Counted from the first letter of the stretch, positions 1-7,888 are shown. The stretch is DNA of 11,180 nt from Saccoglossus kowalevskii (GCF_000003605.2 NW_003158738.1:75193-86372), one strand, 5' to 3'. Program-made: numbers and translations. The notes: generated from the letters alone by a model not told the origin.

Positions 1-1416
1 AGGCTGATTTCAACAAAGTATATCACAAAATGAATGCACGTATGACCTTTATTACAACCATGGGGGTAAACAAATCTACATAATACAACTAATCATGTAG
101 CTGAAAGTGATGAACAAGTATTTTGTCTTGCCAATGAGTTTAAAAAAACGTTCAAGTATATTCGATGATCACGGTACTCTGTCTTCCTGACTATTGCCGG
201 ACATAAGTAGAATTATTCACACATATTTAGGAAATAAACAAATTAGGCACTACGGGTCGCTGGTTACCGACGACCTTCGCGAATGGCAAGTCTATAATAC
301 TATTGTATTGACACAACACTGACGCAAAAAGTTACAGCAGTATGGAATAAATTATGTCTTGATATATATATAAGTCACATCTCTATTTTGCCTCCATCTC
401 CGGAGGGTCAGTTAGGTGATTCAAGCTTACGAATAGACTGTCGGCTACACCTCAAATAAAAATAATTTATTTATAATAATTATTGTGCATAAACGTAATA
501 TGCGTGAATTAAAAAATATATATATCTTTATTGTCTTTTTTATACCACAATCCTACTATAGCCTTTATCATAGAGCTTTTGCCTATATAAAATAAGTTGC
601 CAACAGTTTGTTTGAGTTTTCGTCTTAGATTCGCATATTATTACCACAGTCCCTGTATTCCCTGTCTAGAAACGACTATTGTATAAGGTGTGAATTACAC
701 CCCGGTGCTCGGACAGCCCTGGGTATACTCTCTTGATAGTAGAGCACTACATGAAGCGATCGATTTACTGTTCCCTGCATATTCTAGTTTTTACAACCGA
801 AAATTACCATATATTTTGATACTTTATTTAAATTTAGAAGCTCAACAAATTGTTCAGCCGTCAAGTCTTTCTGTAGTGGCATATTGGCATTAGTATTCGT
901 GATTGTCGCAATTAAATCCGAGGTATTCTGTCAGGAATCACAACTTTGAACACTTCAACAACCTTGTTCGGTTGGTCTATTCTATTATTCATGTGTTTCA
1001 GAAAGATACAATTTTCATTTATTGGATAGTTTAAACCTAGTTGTACTTGTGGATCGGTTTATTGTACTTGTTTTATTACATTATACGTAACATATTAAGG
1101 CTTAGACTTTATTCTATTCAAAATAATGATAGTATCTCGCCATTTCTTTTCCATTCGAATTTTCGTTTCATTATTTTTGTTTTCAAGCATATATTTGGAA
1201 TGTAGTTTACAATGCTGGTTACATCATCAAATAATATCCTGCAGTATCAATCCTTTAGCACTGCCAGGAATTGAGTAGGGAAAATTGTTTTGCTCAGATG
1301 AAAATTGAGTTACAGTCACACTTTGTTTTTGTTTTCCTGAACTTACTCGACGCGTTGTTCAGCGGGTTTGCCCCTTTCATAGTCAGAAATCAGCCTTCAA
1401 CTATAAAATTGGTTTC
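1..1416. other. AT-rich non-coding stretch
   Basis: No recognisable gene, RNA gene or transposon was found on either strand. The longest open frame (690-893, plus) gives a 67-residue product with no motif I recognise and is rejected as chance. The only compositional break is a short G+C-richer patch near 248-285, containing ggtcg and cgacc arms that could pair weakly around a short loop. Nothing connects it to a known element. Confidence 0.6.
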
Positions 1417-1442
1417 ATATATATATATATATATATATATTA
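1417..1442. repeat. (TA)n microsatellite
   Basis: An uninterrupted alternating A/T dinucleotide run of about 26 bases. It also supplies the Ile-Tyr repeats at the end of a spurious small open frame (1271-1456), which is therefore not called a gene. Confidence 0.95.
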
Positions 1443-1741
1443 CAATCACTTTTTGATGATGTTATTAGTTTTTCTCTCGGATGTACGTATTTTGATGAAT
1501 CGCGGTAATATGTTCAGTTTAAAATTTGTGATTGCAGTGCTTAAGCTTGTATAAGCGCAGCTTCATGGCTAATTGTTCAAGGTGTGAACGGTTTATTTAC
1601 CCACAACCAACTCTGGGACAATAGACTGCCACGCATTTCCAGACCGAGAGAATGTACTATCAGAATAACCATATGCATATTTGCATAAATCACATAAACG
1701 ACGATATGGATCACTGATAACATAATAGAAATTTGGTAAAA
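1443..1741. other. AT-rich stretch, nothing recognised
   Basis: No coding or repeat signal is visible between the (TA)n tract and the terminal tract of LINE-A. If LINE-A ends at 1742, this is the 3' flank of that insertion. A target-site duplication could not be identified because the 5' end of the element is not defined. Confidence 0.5.
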
Positions 1742-1762
1742 AATAATAATAATAATAATAAT
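1742..1762 (-). repeat. (AAT)7 tract, probable 3' tail of LINE-A
   Basis: Seven perfect AAT units on the plus strand read as (ATT)n on the LINE strand. They lie just downstream of the 3'UTR hairpin. Many Jockey-superfamily and I-like LINEs end in short simple repeats instead of poly(A), so this is probably the 3' terminus. A chance microsatellite is the alternative. Confidence 0.6.
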
Positions 1763-1823
1763 TTACTTACCTAGAAAATAATTCATACAACACACAACAT
1801 TTTACATGCAGTATGGGTAAAAT

Positions 1824-1862
1824 GGAATCTGAAATAGCTTAAAAGCTAGTCGATTCAGATCC
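1824..1862 (-). other. LINE-A 3'UTR stem-loop
   Basis: The 39 bases form an imperfect inverted repeat. On the LINE strand the left arm starts GGATCTGAAT and ends CTAGCTT; the right arm runs from AAGCTATTTC to AGATTCC. The stem is about 17-20 pairs with a small internal bulge (the extra CGA) and a very short loop. It lies about 60 bases upstream of the simple-repeat tail. In several LINE families such a 3' stem-loop is what the reverse transcriptase recognises to start target-primed reverse transcription. That role is inferred from position and shape. Confidence 0.6.
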
Positions 1863-2002
1863 CTGACAAGACATGAATTTAATGACTTTAGTTAAGACTG
1901 ACAGTAGGTAGTTACAGATCAAATATGATAATAAAATAATAATATATAAACACATACATTTATAATAAATATTAATTCTATTTCAAATACTCTGACACTA
2001 AA

Positions 2003-2520
2003 TTTTGCCGTATAGCATTTTTTAATATAAATTTTTGTTTAGACTTTAAAAGAAATCTATATGCTGTTCCAAAGTTTGACCTGTAAATAAGATATTGCAA
2101 ATGTCCCTGCTACTGTGTTCATATATTTATATATTCTATATTTATGTTGTATATACTGCAAATTGTATGTTGACATTGATTGTGGGAGATTTTCATGAAT
2201 TATATCATACATAAAACTTAAAAGTAATGACTTATGGAGTTTAAAAACATCAAGAATCTGGTGACTATTAAAAATGGTGGAACAGGCCCAGTAAAGACGG
2301 AACACGTTATAGTTCTAGCTATCATTTTGTGTGGTATGTATAACTTAAGATGTGACGGGTATGTACTACCCCAAACTTCTAATTCAGGTGATGAATCACC
2401 GTTTTGTATAAGAAGAGGAGGATATGACATGGGACACAATGTCTTAATTATAACAGGATACCCGTATTTTTGCTAACGATTTTATTGATTTTTGAAATGT
2501 GGTTATCCAGGGCACCTCTT
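2003..2520 (-). pseudogene. LINE-A ORF2 C-terminal region, broken
   Basis: Three-frame reading of the minus strand gives consecutive pieces of the region after the RT palm. These are a fragment like DNHISKINKIVSKNTGIL, then HCVPC with a run of leucines, then EVWGSTYPSHL, then ARTITCSVFTGPVPPF (2439-2218 frame), then ILDVFKLHKSLLLSFMYD and NLPQSM, ending in KLWNSI (2305-2057 frame). CR1/L2/Rex-type LINEs carry the same order here: a VWG-N-TY motif, an R-I-I block followed by a P-L-F-like stretch, an L-x-FMY block and a terminal LWNSIP. Weak continuation below 2057 (FKV, then TKIYIKK after stops) resembles the basic end of such proteins. At least two frame changes and several stops make it non-functional. 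Neighbours are the RT core (upstream on the minus strand) and the 3'UTR hairpin (downstream). Confidence 0.8.
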
Positions 2521-2544
2521 ACCGTCACACACATACGCCAACCA

Positions 2545-3085
2545 CTAATGATCATATAGTTGTTTTGAACAATTGATGGTCAACTTAGTTGCATCACACC
2601 AGTGTACAACACTGTTTAAATGTTTGTTAATAATACACAAGTCAATATCTGCCGCTGGTGAAAAAGAATGAAACAAATTGGAGTCATCTTTAAAGAGTCT
2701 GAAGTTAAAAAAAATAGTACAGTTCGGGAAATCATTATTGTACAAAAGAAATAAAGTGGGGCCAAATACCGAGCCTTGTGGTACACCACATGATATAGGA
2801 AGTTGCCCAGATGAAACACCATTTAAAAAAAATGATCTTTCTTCTAGATACCTTTTAAACCACTTATTTGGAAGCCCACGTATACCATAATGGCCCATTT
2901 TTTCAGCAAAATTGCATGATTAATAGTATCAAAAGCTTTCACAAGATCGATAAATATTCCAATATTTAGCTTGCCATCGTCAATTTGAAATAGTAGTGTG
3001 TTTATTAAATGTATTATGGAAAGCTTAGTGCTGAATTTATTACGAAACCCGCATTGATGTTTGTAAAGATGTTTTCCATTCCTCC
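2545..3085 (-). pseudogene. LINE-A reverse transcriptase core, frameshifted and catalytically altered
   Basis: Reverse transcriptase copies the element RNA into DNA at the nicked target. In the first frame (about 3085-2898) the motifs are HQCGFRNKFST, LINTLLFQIDDG and GIFIDLVKAFDTINH, matching RT blocks 0-3 of Jockey-superfamily LINEs. The frame then shifts at a run of six T (2898-2903, plus strand); the second frame (2898-2545) continues with MGHYGIRG, WFKRYLEERS, GVPQGSVFGP (near 2787), the catalytic block and WCDATKLTINCSK. The first metal-binding aspartate is present in FIDLVKAFD. The catalytic box, normally F-A-D-D, reads F-K-D-D at 2683-2694: both aspartates remain but the small residue before them is lysine. 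The frame ends at a stop at 2545. The frameshift plus the box change argue for a dead copy. Confidence 0.92.
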
Positions 3086-3110
3086 AAATAATGCAGTTGT
3101 TGTTTGTTAA

Positions 3111-3640
3111 TTATTTGTTTGGGCTATTTTTAGATGGGGTTACCTTTGTCATTTTTAATGCATTTGAAACATGTCCCTGTAAAAACGAGAAATTAACAAT
3201 AAAACAAAGTGGTATACAAATGACATTTACAAGAAGTCGTGCCTGTGACTTATTAACAGAAAGTACATTTTCAAAAATAGCATATATTGGGAAGTGGTCA
3301 GTTACATCAGTTGTAATGGTACCAGTATGTGTGTAAATATTGGAATATATGTGGTCAATAATAATACTGCTGGTAAAAATAACTAGTACTAGTAACACTA
3401 GAAACATTAATAAGTTGGTATAAATAAACACTTTTGAGGGTTGCCAAGAAGTATCGGAATGGATGTTATGTTTTGAGACATCAATATTGAGATCACCTGT
3501 CAATACACACGATATTTATCAATTTTAATTTTACACATTACGCTAACTAAACTGTTTTCATACGCTGTAAGATCTGTACCGGCTTTCTGGATATGACAGT
3601 ATTTGGAGGGACGCGCAACTGCGGCAAACATCAAAGTCAA
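3111..3640 (-). pseudogene. LINE-A apurinic-type endonuclease remnant and shortened linker
   Basis: The endonuclease nicks target DNA to prime reverse transcription. Around 3622-3596 the minus strand reads AVARPSKYC, resembling the conserved YRPP region. At 3497-3480 it reads GDLNID, the GD-N core of the phosphatase/endonuclease fold, in a different frame from the preceding piece (shift near 3500). At 3360-3337 comes IDHIYSN and at 3312-3279 TDVTDHFPIYAI, where the S/T-DH-P catalytic histidine motif is recognisable. Only about 40 codons later (3155-3137) comes KMTKVTP, normally at the very start of the RT domain, so most of the 100-plus-residue EN-RT linker is missing. The NYRPIS-type segment that usually follows is absent too. 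Open sequence extends up to 3853 without motifs I can assign, so the true 5' limit is uncertain. Confidence 0.78.
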
Positions 3641-3910
3641 CGCCGGATGATCAACGCAAGCGGGCCTGGAATATTCTAATGAGCAAATAAACAATGACGA
3701 TATATTTACTTTGATGTCACTACTTTCTCGTGACCATGGTTCACTAGTATAGTAGTTAATATATATGTTCATGTTTAATTGAATAAAATCGAAAGCCAGT
3801 TTCAGATAGCAGCGATGTTTCCATACATGTTCACTAAATGTAGTGGTAGTCAAATGTTATATTCAGTTTGTACCTAGTTAATGAAAAAAGATTTGTGTTT
3901 ACACGATACA

Positions 3911-4033
3911 TAAATCTTCTTATTGTGTTATTTTTCATCGACTGTGTTCGTATTTTATTGTTCTCTGCCTCGCAATTTTTTTCAAACGGACCTTTAGTCC
4001 GTCTGTCTTCACGTCTGTCGCTATTTTGACTTC
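3911..4033 (+). repeat. Unidentified dispersed repeat, copy A
   Basis: This segment matches 4761-4930 in direct orientation. The first 40 bases differ by about six changes, all transitions, and the copies align again at the end (tctgtcg followed by c/tattttgactt). The CpG sites present in the other copy (for example in gactgcgctcgt) are TpG here, which fits decay of a methylated repeat. No coding potential or known family was recognised. Confidence 0.6.
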
Positions 4034-4760
4034 GTGTTCACACTCTTTAAGGTTGTAGTAGATGTTATTGCTATTGCAATTGCATAGCATATTTCTGAAG
4101 TAACATATTCATTGAATCCCACCAAATTATATATTTTCAAAAAGCTTTTTTTTTCAAATAACATGAAACAAATATTCCAAAAAATGGAACCGTGCAATCA
4201 CGTGATCACTGTGCAAATAAAGAGGTGTTATTTTTGATGAAACAGAAATAATATTCGCGGTTCTTAGATAGTATTAAAAGTATGAATTCAATTTTCCAAT
4301 TCGTCTACTATTGCGTGACCTAGTTTTTGACCTAATAACGCTATTTAAACACATCGTCAACGTTGGTTTGATATATGATACTCCGTGTCACAGTTCAGAG
4401 AAGAGAGTTGTGTCATATTTTCTGAAGTCTAAATTTCATTAGGAGCTCTAAGATAATACCCATGTCAAAAATCAAGTCGTGGAGCAGCTTGACTCGAGAT
4501 AAACTTTATAGACCAACCCCAAATACCGATGTTTTCTTATGCATGAACAATCACAAAAAAACATGAAACACATTGTATCTCAGATTAACTCAAATGTATC
4601 AAAATGCCGGGCAATACTGTCTTTGTATTGCTTTATATATTCTTATAAGAGAATGTGGAGACAAGTAAATTTGATATTTTCATCCTTAATTAGGAATGCT
4701 TGTCCAAGTTTTTACTCCGTTTTCGACAATATACTCAAATATATGGTTATCATGATGCAT
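4034..4760. other. AT-rich interval between the two repeat copies
   Basis: No gene is supported. A perfect 10-base palindrome with a central CACGTG lies at 4197-4206, which is common by chance. The 91-codon open frame at 4539-4814 shows no motif and is rejected. The interval may belong to the same unidentified element as the flanking copies, but no outer boundary could be found. Confidence 0.45.
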
Positions 4761-4930
4761 GAATCTTCTTATTATGCTATTTTTCACCGACTGCGCTCGT
4801 TTCATGTTGTTTGACTTGCACTTTTTTAAAATGAACTTTCAATACTTGCATTTTCATGTCTGTCCGGGGTCTCACATTTCGTTATTTAAATAGACTTTTA
4901 TTTTAAATAGTCTGTCGCCATTTTGACTTG
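4761..4930 (+). repeat. Unidentified dispersed repeat, copy B
   Basis: This is the partner of 3911-4033. It is longer because of extra sequence containing a small palindrome (tatttaaa at 4883-4890 and tttaaata at 4902-4909) between two gtctgtc-like words. It keeps more CpG sites than copy A and so looks less decayed or younger. Both copies are on the same strand, about 850 bases apart. Confidence 0.6.
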
Positions 4931-5461
4931 TATCCCGTTTTCATTATTACTTTCAAAAAAATAACTCGAATACTTGTGTTTAAGTGTATAATTCTTATTA
5001 TTATGATATTCAAACTGACACTATTTTTGTTGTTAGCATTTCAAATAGTTTCAAACAATTTCTTTTACGTGACAAGCAAAGAAAACGCAAATTTCTACTA
5101 CTTTCCAGGTTGATACTCGGGCTACGAGTCACACATAGGGTTAACATGAATGGCTGTGTCTACTGCGTTTAGATCTTCTTCAATGTTATTCCCCTTGAAA
5201 TCAGAAACAAAACTATTGTTTCCTCTTTATATTTCTTATTCATTCCATTGAATTCTCGATATAGACTCATTTGTTAGAAATACAAATAATTAAAATTATC
5301 CACATCTCATCCAATTCCTGCCAGCATTAATGATAAATCAAACTCGGTAACTCAATGTACCCTTCAGGCTCGGTTTGATTTTTGACAAGCTCATACTCTA
5401 ATTGATGTCATACAAAAAGAGCAGGTTGATATTTGTCACAATAGCGTAGTTAAAACCTGAC
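4931..5461. other. AT-rich interval, nothing firm
   Basis: Two overlapping short open frames (4928-5113 and 4984-5172) give hydrophobic or low-complexity products with no recognisable motif. An imperfect inverted repeat (atcaaac near 5337 and gtttgat near 5379) is present. Thirteen bases at 5375-5387 are an exact inverted match to 4463-4475. The 5' part of LINE-B may begin here, but no endonuclease motif is readable before about 5462. Confidence 0.4.
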
Positions 5462-6145
5462 TATGACATGTAAATAGGCGACATGTATGTTCACCACAGA
5501 ATTGATCGTAGTGGTGGTGGTTTGGCTATACATCACATGGGGCATTTAATGGTAAATGTTATTGAATATTGTATCAAATCGTATTATGTTTTAAGGGCAA
5601 ACATTGAAAACAACGGATCACTTGATGTTGAAATGCTCGCAGTGTATCGAAACCATTATTCAATCGTGAACAAAATTATATTTATTACATTTTGAGTTGA
5701 ATTTTGAATTGTGTTCTGGTCATTTGTTAATTACTGGTGATTTCAATGTACATGTTGATGAGTGTAATAATACTGAGGTTTTCCGGGTTATTATATGATA
5801 TGGACCTAAAACAACATGTGTAGGTTGCAACTCATAGGTTGGGCCATACACTTGATTTGGGTAATTATTTGGGTATTTGAGCATCTGAAAATATTATAAC
5901 TGGCAAACCAATTATTGCGACAATCATTTGGACCAAGTGCTAGTGTTCTCTAACATAAAGTTGAGAAATTCAATACACAGAAATATAGAAAATAATAGAC
6001 GGCTCAACGGGGAAATGTTCAAGAGGGAAGTGTCTTAGTTACATATTGTTTCTACTGAAATGGATAACAGTAATATGGTGCTCATATATAATAAAACACT
6101 GGGTAAAATAATTGATGATTTCGCTGCTGCAATTACCAAAATTAG
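5462..6145 (+). pseudogene. LINE-B: endonuclease and linker remnant of a second LINE family
   Basis: The plus strand reads HHRIDRSGGGLAI, then EMLAVYRNHYS (frame 5483-5695). After a frame change it reads LLITGDFNVHVDE (near 5730-5762), then QHV and THRLGHTLDL (near 5811-5860), then YNKTLGKIIDDFAAA (near 6088-6130). This order (SGGG, VYR-P, GDFN-H-D, L-QHV-PTH-GHTLDL, then YN-TL-I-D-HAP) is characteristic of endonucleases and the following linker in Jockey/L2/Rex-type LINEs. It is distinct from LINE-A, whose matching sites read GDLNID and IDHIYSN. Stops after QHV and elsewhere, plus two or more frame changes, show that it is dead. No RT domain follows: nothing LINE-like is readable after about 6145, so the copy is truncated or interrupted on its 3' side, unusual for LINEs, which usually lose their 5' ends. 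Confidence 0.82.
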
Positions 6146-6508
6146 CTGTTTCATAATCCATGCATAGCTTTTGCAGAAATCATACTATGTTTCTAGTGTG
6201 ATATTATTGCAATGCTTGATATGGATTGCATACAACCTCTTATAATGCTGAATTTTATGTGGTCTGAAACAACTAATCATGGTTTAGTGAAGTATGTATT
6301 ACAACCAATGTTCTGCAGTTATTATGTGCGAGTCATAATTACAACAATAAGATTATATTGGTAGTCATATGTGATTTAAGAATACATATAATACAATTTG
6401 AAAGTCAAATGAGGTATTGACATAATCATATTGAAAGTCTTGCTCTATCTCTTGCTATATGTGTGCGTTTAGACTGGCAAAGTCGGGACTTAAAAATTGA
6501 CAATTTAG
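6146..6508. other. AT-rich interval, nothing recognised
   Basis: The downstream continuation expected for LINE-B (the RT domain) is not visible in any plus-strand frame. No other gene or repeat is supported. A short run near 6447-6475 (tctcttgctata and flanks) resembles 9077-9106, too briefly to call a repeat family. Confidence 0.45.
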
Positions 6509-6921
6509 CCTTTTTTAGCGTGATATTGCGAAAACTAGCGTGACGGCGAAGGAAATCCTGAATGAACTCATCTGGCGTTGGAGTGAAAACTGGAGCGGAA
6601 TCACTCAGTTTCTACTCTGTTTACTATCTCCGATGTTTGAATAACATTTCTGTTGTCATTTGTGAAAGTGAAATAACTAAATCCCAGCACCATAGTTTTA
6701 ACCTACACTACACTACATTACAACAGTTGTAAAATACAATACACGACTGGCAGCAGAATATTCACATTTTTCCATGACAATGTAATCTAACTTTTAAAAT
6801 ATCTTGTTTACTTTCACACACCTACTCATGAGTAATTAATAACATCATGAATAATTAATAGCAGCCAGATGCCCGCATTTGGAGTTGGTCATGTTAGTTT
6901 GCACGATCACGCTAAAAGGAC
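6509..6921. mobile_element. Candidate small non-autonomous DNA transposon
   Basis: The left arm at about 6509-6529 (cc, a T run, agcgtgat, attgc) and the right arm at about 6901-6921 (gcacg, atcacgct, aaaagg) are imperfect inverted repeats of roughly 20 bases. They share an exact 12-base core, ttttagcgtgat against atcacgctaaaa. They enclose about 370 bases with no coding potential, a usual size for a MITE. A short 19-base tandem pair (tcatga-taattaata) lies at 6826-6862. Target-site duplications could not be identified, so the call rests on the arms alone. Confidence 0.35.
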
Positions 6922-7235
6922 GTAACATAATTTAGCATGCGTTCTCCACTATTCTATGGTAATATTCCAGGTTATGTATAGAGTGTCCTCATAACTGTTT
7001 CACCTTTACAACGATACACAGGGGTAGGCCAGTCCATCTTTATGACAGGACCAAATACATTAAACTTGGCATTTGAAACTTTTGTACGTTCAGTAATAAT
7101 AGTTTTTCGTTGCACAACCATAACTAACAAAAGCAGCAACTTGTGGTTTAGCAGTATGAGCATGTTACAACCTGCAAGAAGCACGTTCAACATGTTGCGA
7201 AATCGTCATCTTGTTCTAGGTACACTACATATTGC
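6922..7235. other. Interval without a supported gene
   Basis: Overlapping open frames on both strands (6972-7193 minus and 7042-7272 plus) are each about 75 codons. Neither gives a product I recognise, and at most one could be real. The region is slightly less AT-rich than its surroundings, so a decayed transposon fragment is possible but not shown. Confidence 0.4.
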
Positions 7236-7322
7236 TGCAAGACGAAAACATATCGTGGTTCAGGTGGGTTAAGTGTTTATAATGATTTAAAGATTACAAT
7301 TAAAGAAGGTGTATCAATAATT
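7236..7322 (+). pseudogene. Possible third LINE endonuclease trace
   Basis: One frame reads KTYRGSGGLSVY followed about 12 residues later by EGVSII. That resembles the RGSGG block near the start of LINE endonucleases, which is normally followed by an hydrophobic strand and a G-V-I segment. The open frame runs into the probable LTR boundary. It is only about 29 codons, with no further endonuclease motif on either side of the LTR, so coincidence is quite possible. Confidence 0.3.
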
Positions 7323-7403
7323 GTGGGGGGTTACAGGAATACGCTTCAGTTGAACTTGGTGGCAGAATAAACAAGTCTGATGTGGATGCAAAACACGGTA
7401 TGG

Positions 7404-7409
7404 TTTATT
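7404..7409 (-). terminator. AATAAA poly(A) signal in the LTR
   Basis: This is a perfect AATAAA on the minus strand, 68 bases downstream of the TATA box and about 75 bases before the presumed LTR end. That is where R-region polyadenylation signals sit. A lone AATAAA is frequent in AT-rich DNA; the value lies in its spacing from the other LTR parts. Confidence 0.5.
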
Positions 7410-7449
7410 GCTGGATAAACTGGCATATAAACATGTAACACATGAATAA

Positions 7450-7465
7450 GGAGTCCCGAAACTCC
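7450..7465 (-). other. Hairpin near the LTR transcription start
   Basis: On the minus strand GGAGT and ACTCC flank a six-base loop (TTCGGG), about 12-27 bases downstream of the TATA box. If the LTR call is right, the hairpin would fall at the start of the R region. The word GTCGGAG just before it also occurs at the LTR start (7698), so it may be an internal duplication. Confidence 0.45.
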
Positions 7466-7476
7466 GACACTAGCCC

Positions 7477-7484
7477 TTTATATA
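7477..7484 (-). promoter_or_regulatory. TATA box of the LTR (TATATAAA)
   Basis: TATATAAA followed by GGGC on the minus strand, in a G+C-richer context than the surroundings, with a CCAAT box (7579-7575) about 90 bases upstream. Expected transcription start is around 7450-7460. It is inferred to drive the LTR element; activity cannot be judged from sequence. Confidence 0.55.
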
Positions 7485-7698
7485 GGTGCGTATCGAAGGT
7501 GAGAGAAAACTTGTAAGCGGGAAATACAAAATGTAAGCACGCGGGAAGAAAAAAATACAATACAGAGTAAAATGATTGGCTGAAATTAAATGATTCTAAT
7601 TGCCGAGAATTACTCAATGAATCTTCCATGCGAATGGTAAACGAATTAAGCTATAACGAAATGACATGTAATAAGAATGATAATAGCAATCTCCGACA

Positions 7699-7709
7699 TT
7701 CTCCCGACT
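7699..7709 (-). other. Possible polypurine tract next to the LTR
   Basis: Immediately upstream of TGTCGGAG the minus strand reads AGTCGGGAGAA, purine except for two bases. In LTR retrotransposons a polypurine tract directly abuts the 3' LTR and primes plus-strand synthesis. If correct, this is a 3' LTR and the lost internal region lay to the right. The alternative is that these bases are the true LTR start (AGTCGGGAG for an ancestral TGTCGGGAG), giving imperfect inverted termini with CCCCCCACA at the other end. Confidence 0.3.
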
Positions 7710-7888
7710 TTGAGAAAAAGTACACATTCAGGAATAATATATATATGCGAGAATAAACGAATAACGATTGATAAAAGAGTTCACTAATAATTACTAATTA
7801 ATTTTTTCAAGTTCAGGAAACACAAATTGAACTTGTAAAATCTGATCTAGTGTGATTTTCAGTAAAGTTCAGATTAAATCTTTGAGTC

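Larger units (their letters stand above)
1742..3640 (-). mobile_element. LINE-A: decayed non-LTR retrotransposon, Jockey/CR1/L2-like
   Basis: Read on the minus strand, pieces typical of LINE ORF2 appear in the correct order: an endonuclease remnant, the start of the reverse transcriptase, the RT core, the C-terminal region, a 3'UTR hairpin and a simple-repeat tail. Key visible motifs are GDLNID, IDHIYSN, TDVTDHFPI, KMTKVTP, CGFRNKFST, AFDTINH, GVPQGS, FKDD and LWNSI. LINEs of this group normally encode an ORF2 protein of roughly 900-1000 residues that nicks the target DNA and copies its own RNA there. Here only about 1.9 kb remains, with frameshifts, stops and missing segments, so the copy is dead. 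The 5' end is not defined. The EN plus RT arrangement, the AFDTINH/GVPQGS style and the trinucleotide tail point to the Jockey superfamily (CR1, L2 or Rex-like). The exact clade needs a tree. Confidence 0.88.
7330..7698 (-). mobile_element. Probable LTR of a Ty3/gypsy-like retrotransposon
   Basis: The minus strand holds the parts of an LTR in order and at plausible spacing. It starts TGTCGGAG at 7698, has a CCAAT box at 7579-7575, TATATAAA at 7484-7477, a hairpin near the expected start site (7465-7450) and AATAAA at 7409-7404, followed by a U5-like stretch to about 7330. The length of about 370 bases is usual for invertebrate gypsy LTRs. The 3' end is uncertain: it may lie at the TGTAAC near 7335-7330 or at the CCCCCCACA ending at 7322. 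No gag-pol coding sequence, primer-binding site or matching second LTR is visible, so this is either a solo LTR or the 3' LTR of a largely lost element. A short open frame inside it (7405-7629, minus) is not called a gene. Confidence 0.55.

Noticed and set aside
690-893. 67-codon open frame, plus strand
   Set aside because: No recognisable motif, ordinary length for chance in this window, and no splice or repeat context to support it.
1271-1456. 61-codon open frame ending in Ile-Tyr repeats
   Set aside because: Its end is just the (TA)n microsatellite translated.
2234-2476. 80-codon plus-strand open frame
   Set aside because: It is antisense to the LINE-A C-terminal region, where the minus strand has clear family motifs.
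2678-2890. 70-codon plus-strand open frame
   Set aside because: Antisense shadow of the LINE-A RT core.
3641-3853. Upstream part of the minus open frame as endonuclease N-terminus
   Set aside because: The frame stays open but lacks the SGGG or ETWL-type motifs expected there, so LINE-A was not extended to 3853.
4197-4206. Palindrome with a central CACGTG as a regulatory E-box
   Set aside because: A single six-base site in non-coding DNA is expected by chance, and no promoter is next to it.
4539-4814. 91-codon open frame, plus strand
   Set aside because: No motif is present, the composition is that of AT-rich DNA, and its end overlaps repeat copy B.
6972-7272. Overlapping open frames on both strands
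   Set aside because: Neither product could be assigned. A transposase origin was considered for the minus-strand frame, but no catalytic motif could be identified.
7405-7629. 74-codon minus frame starting MEDSL
   Set aside because: It lies wholly inside the LTR-like block and runs across its TATA box, so it is not a gene.
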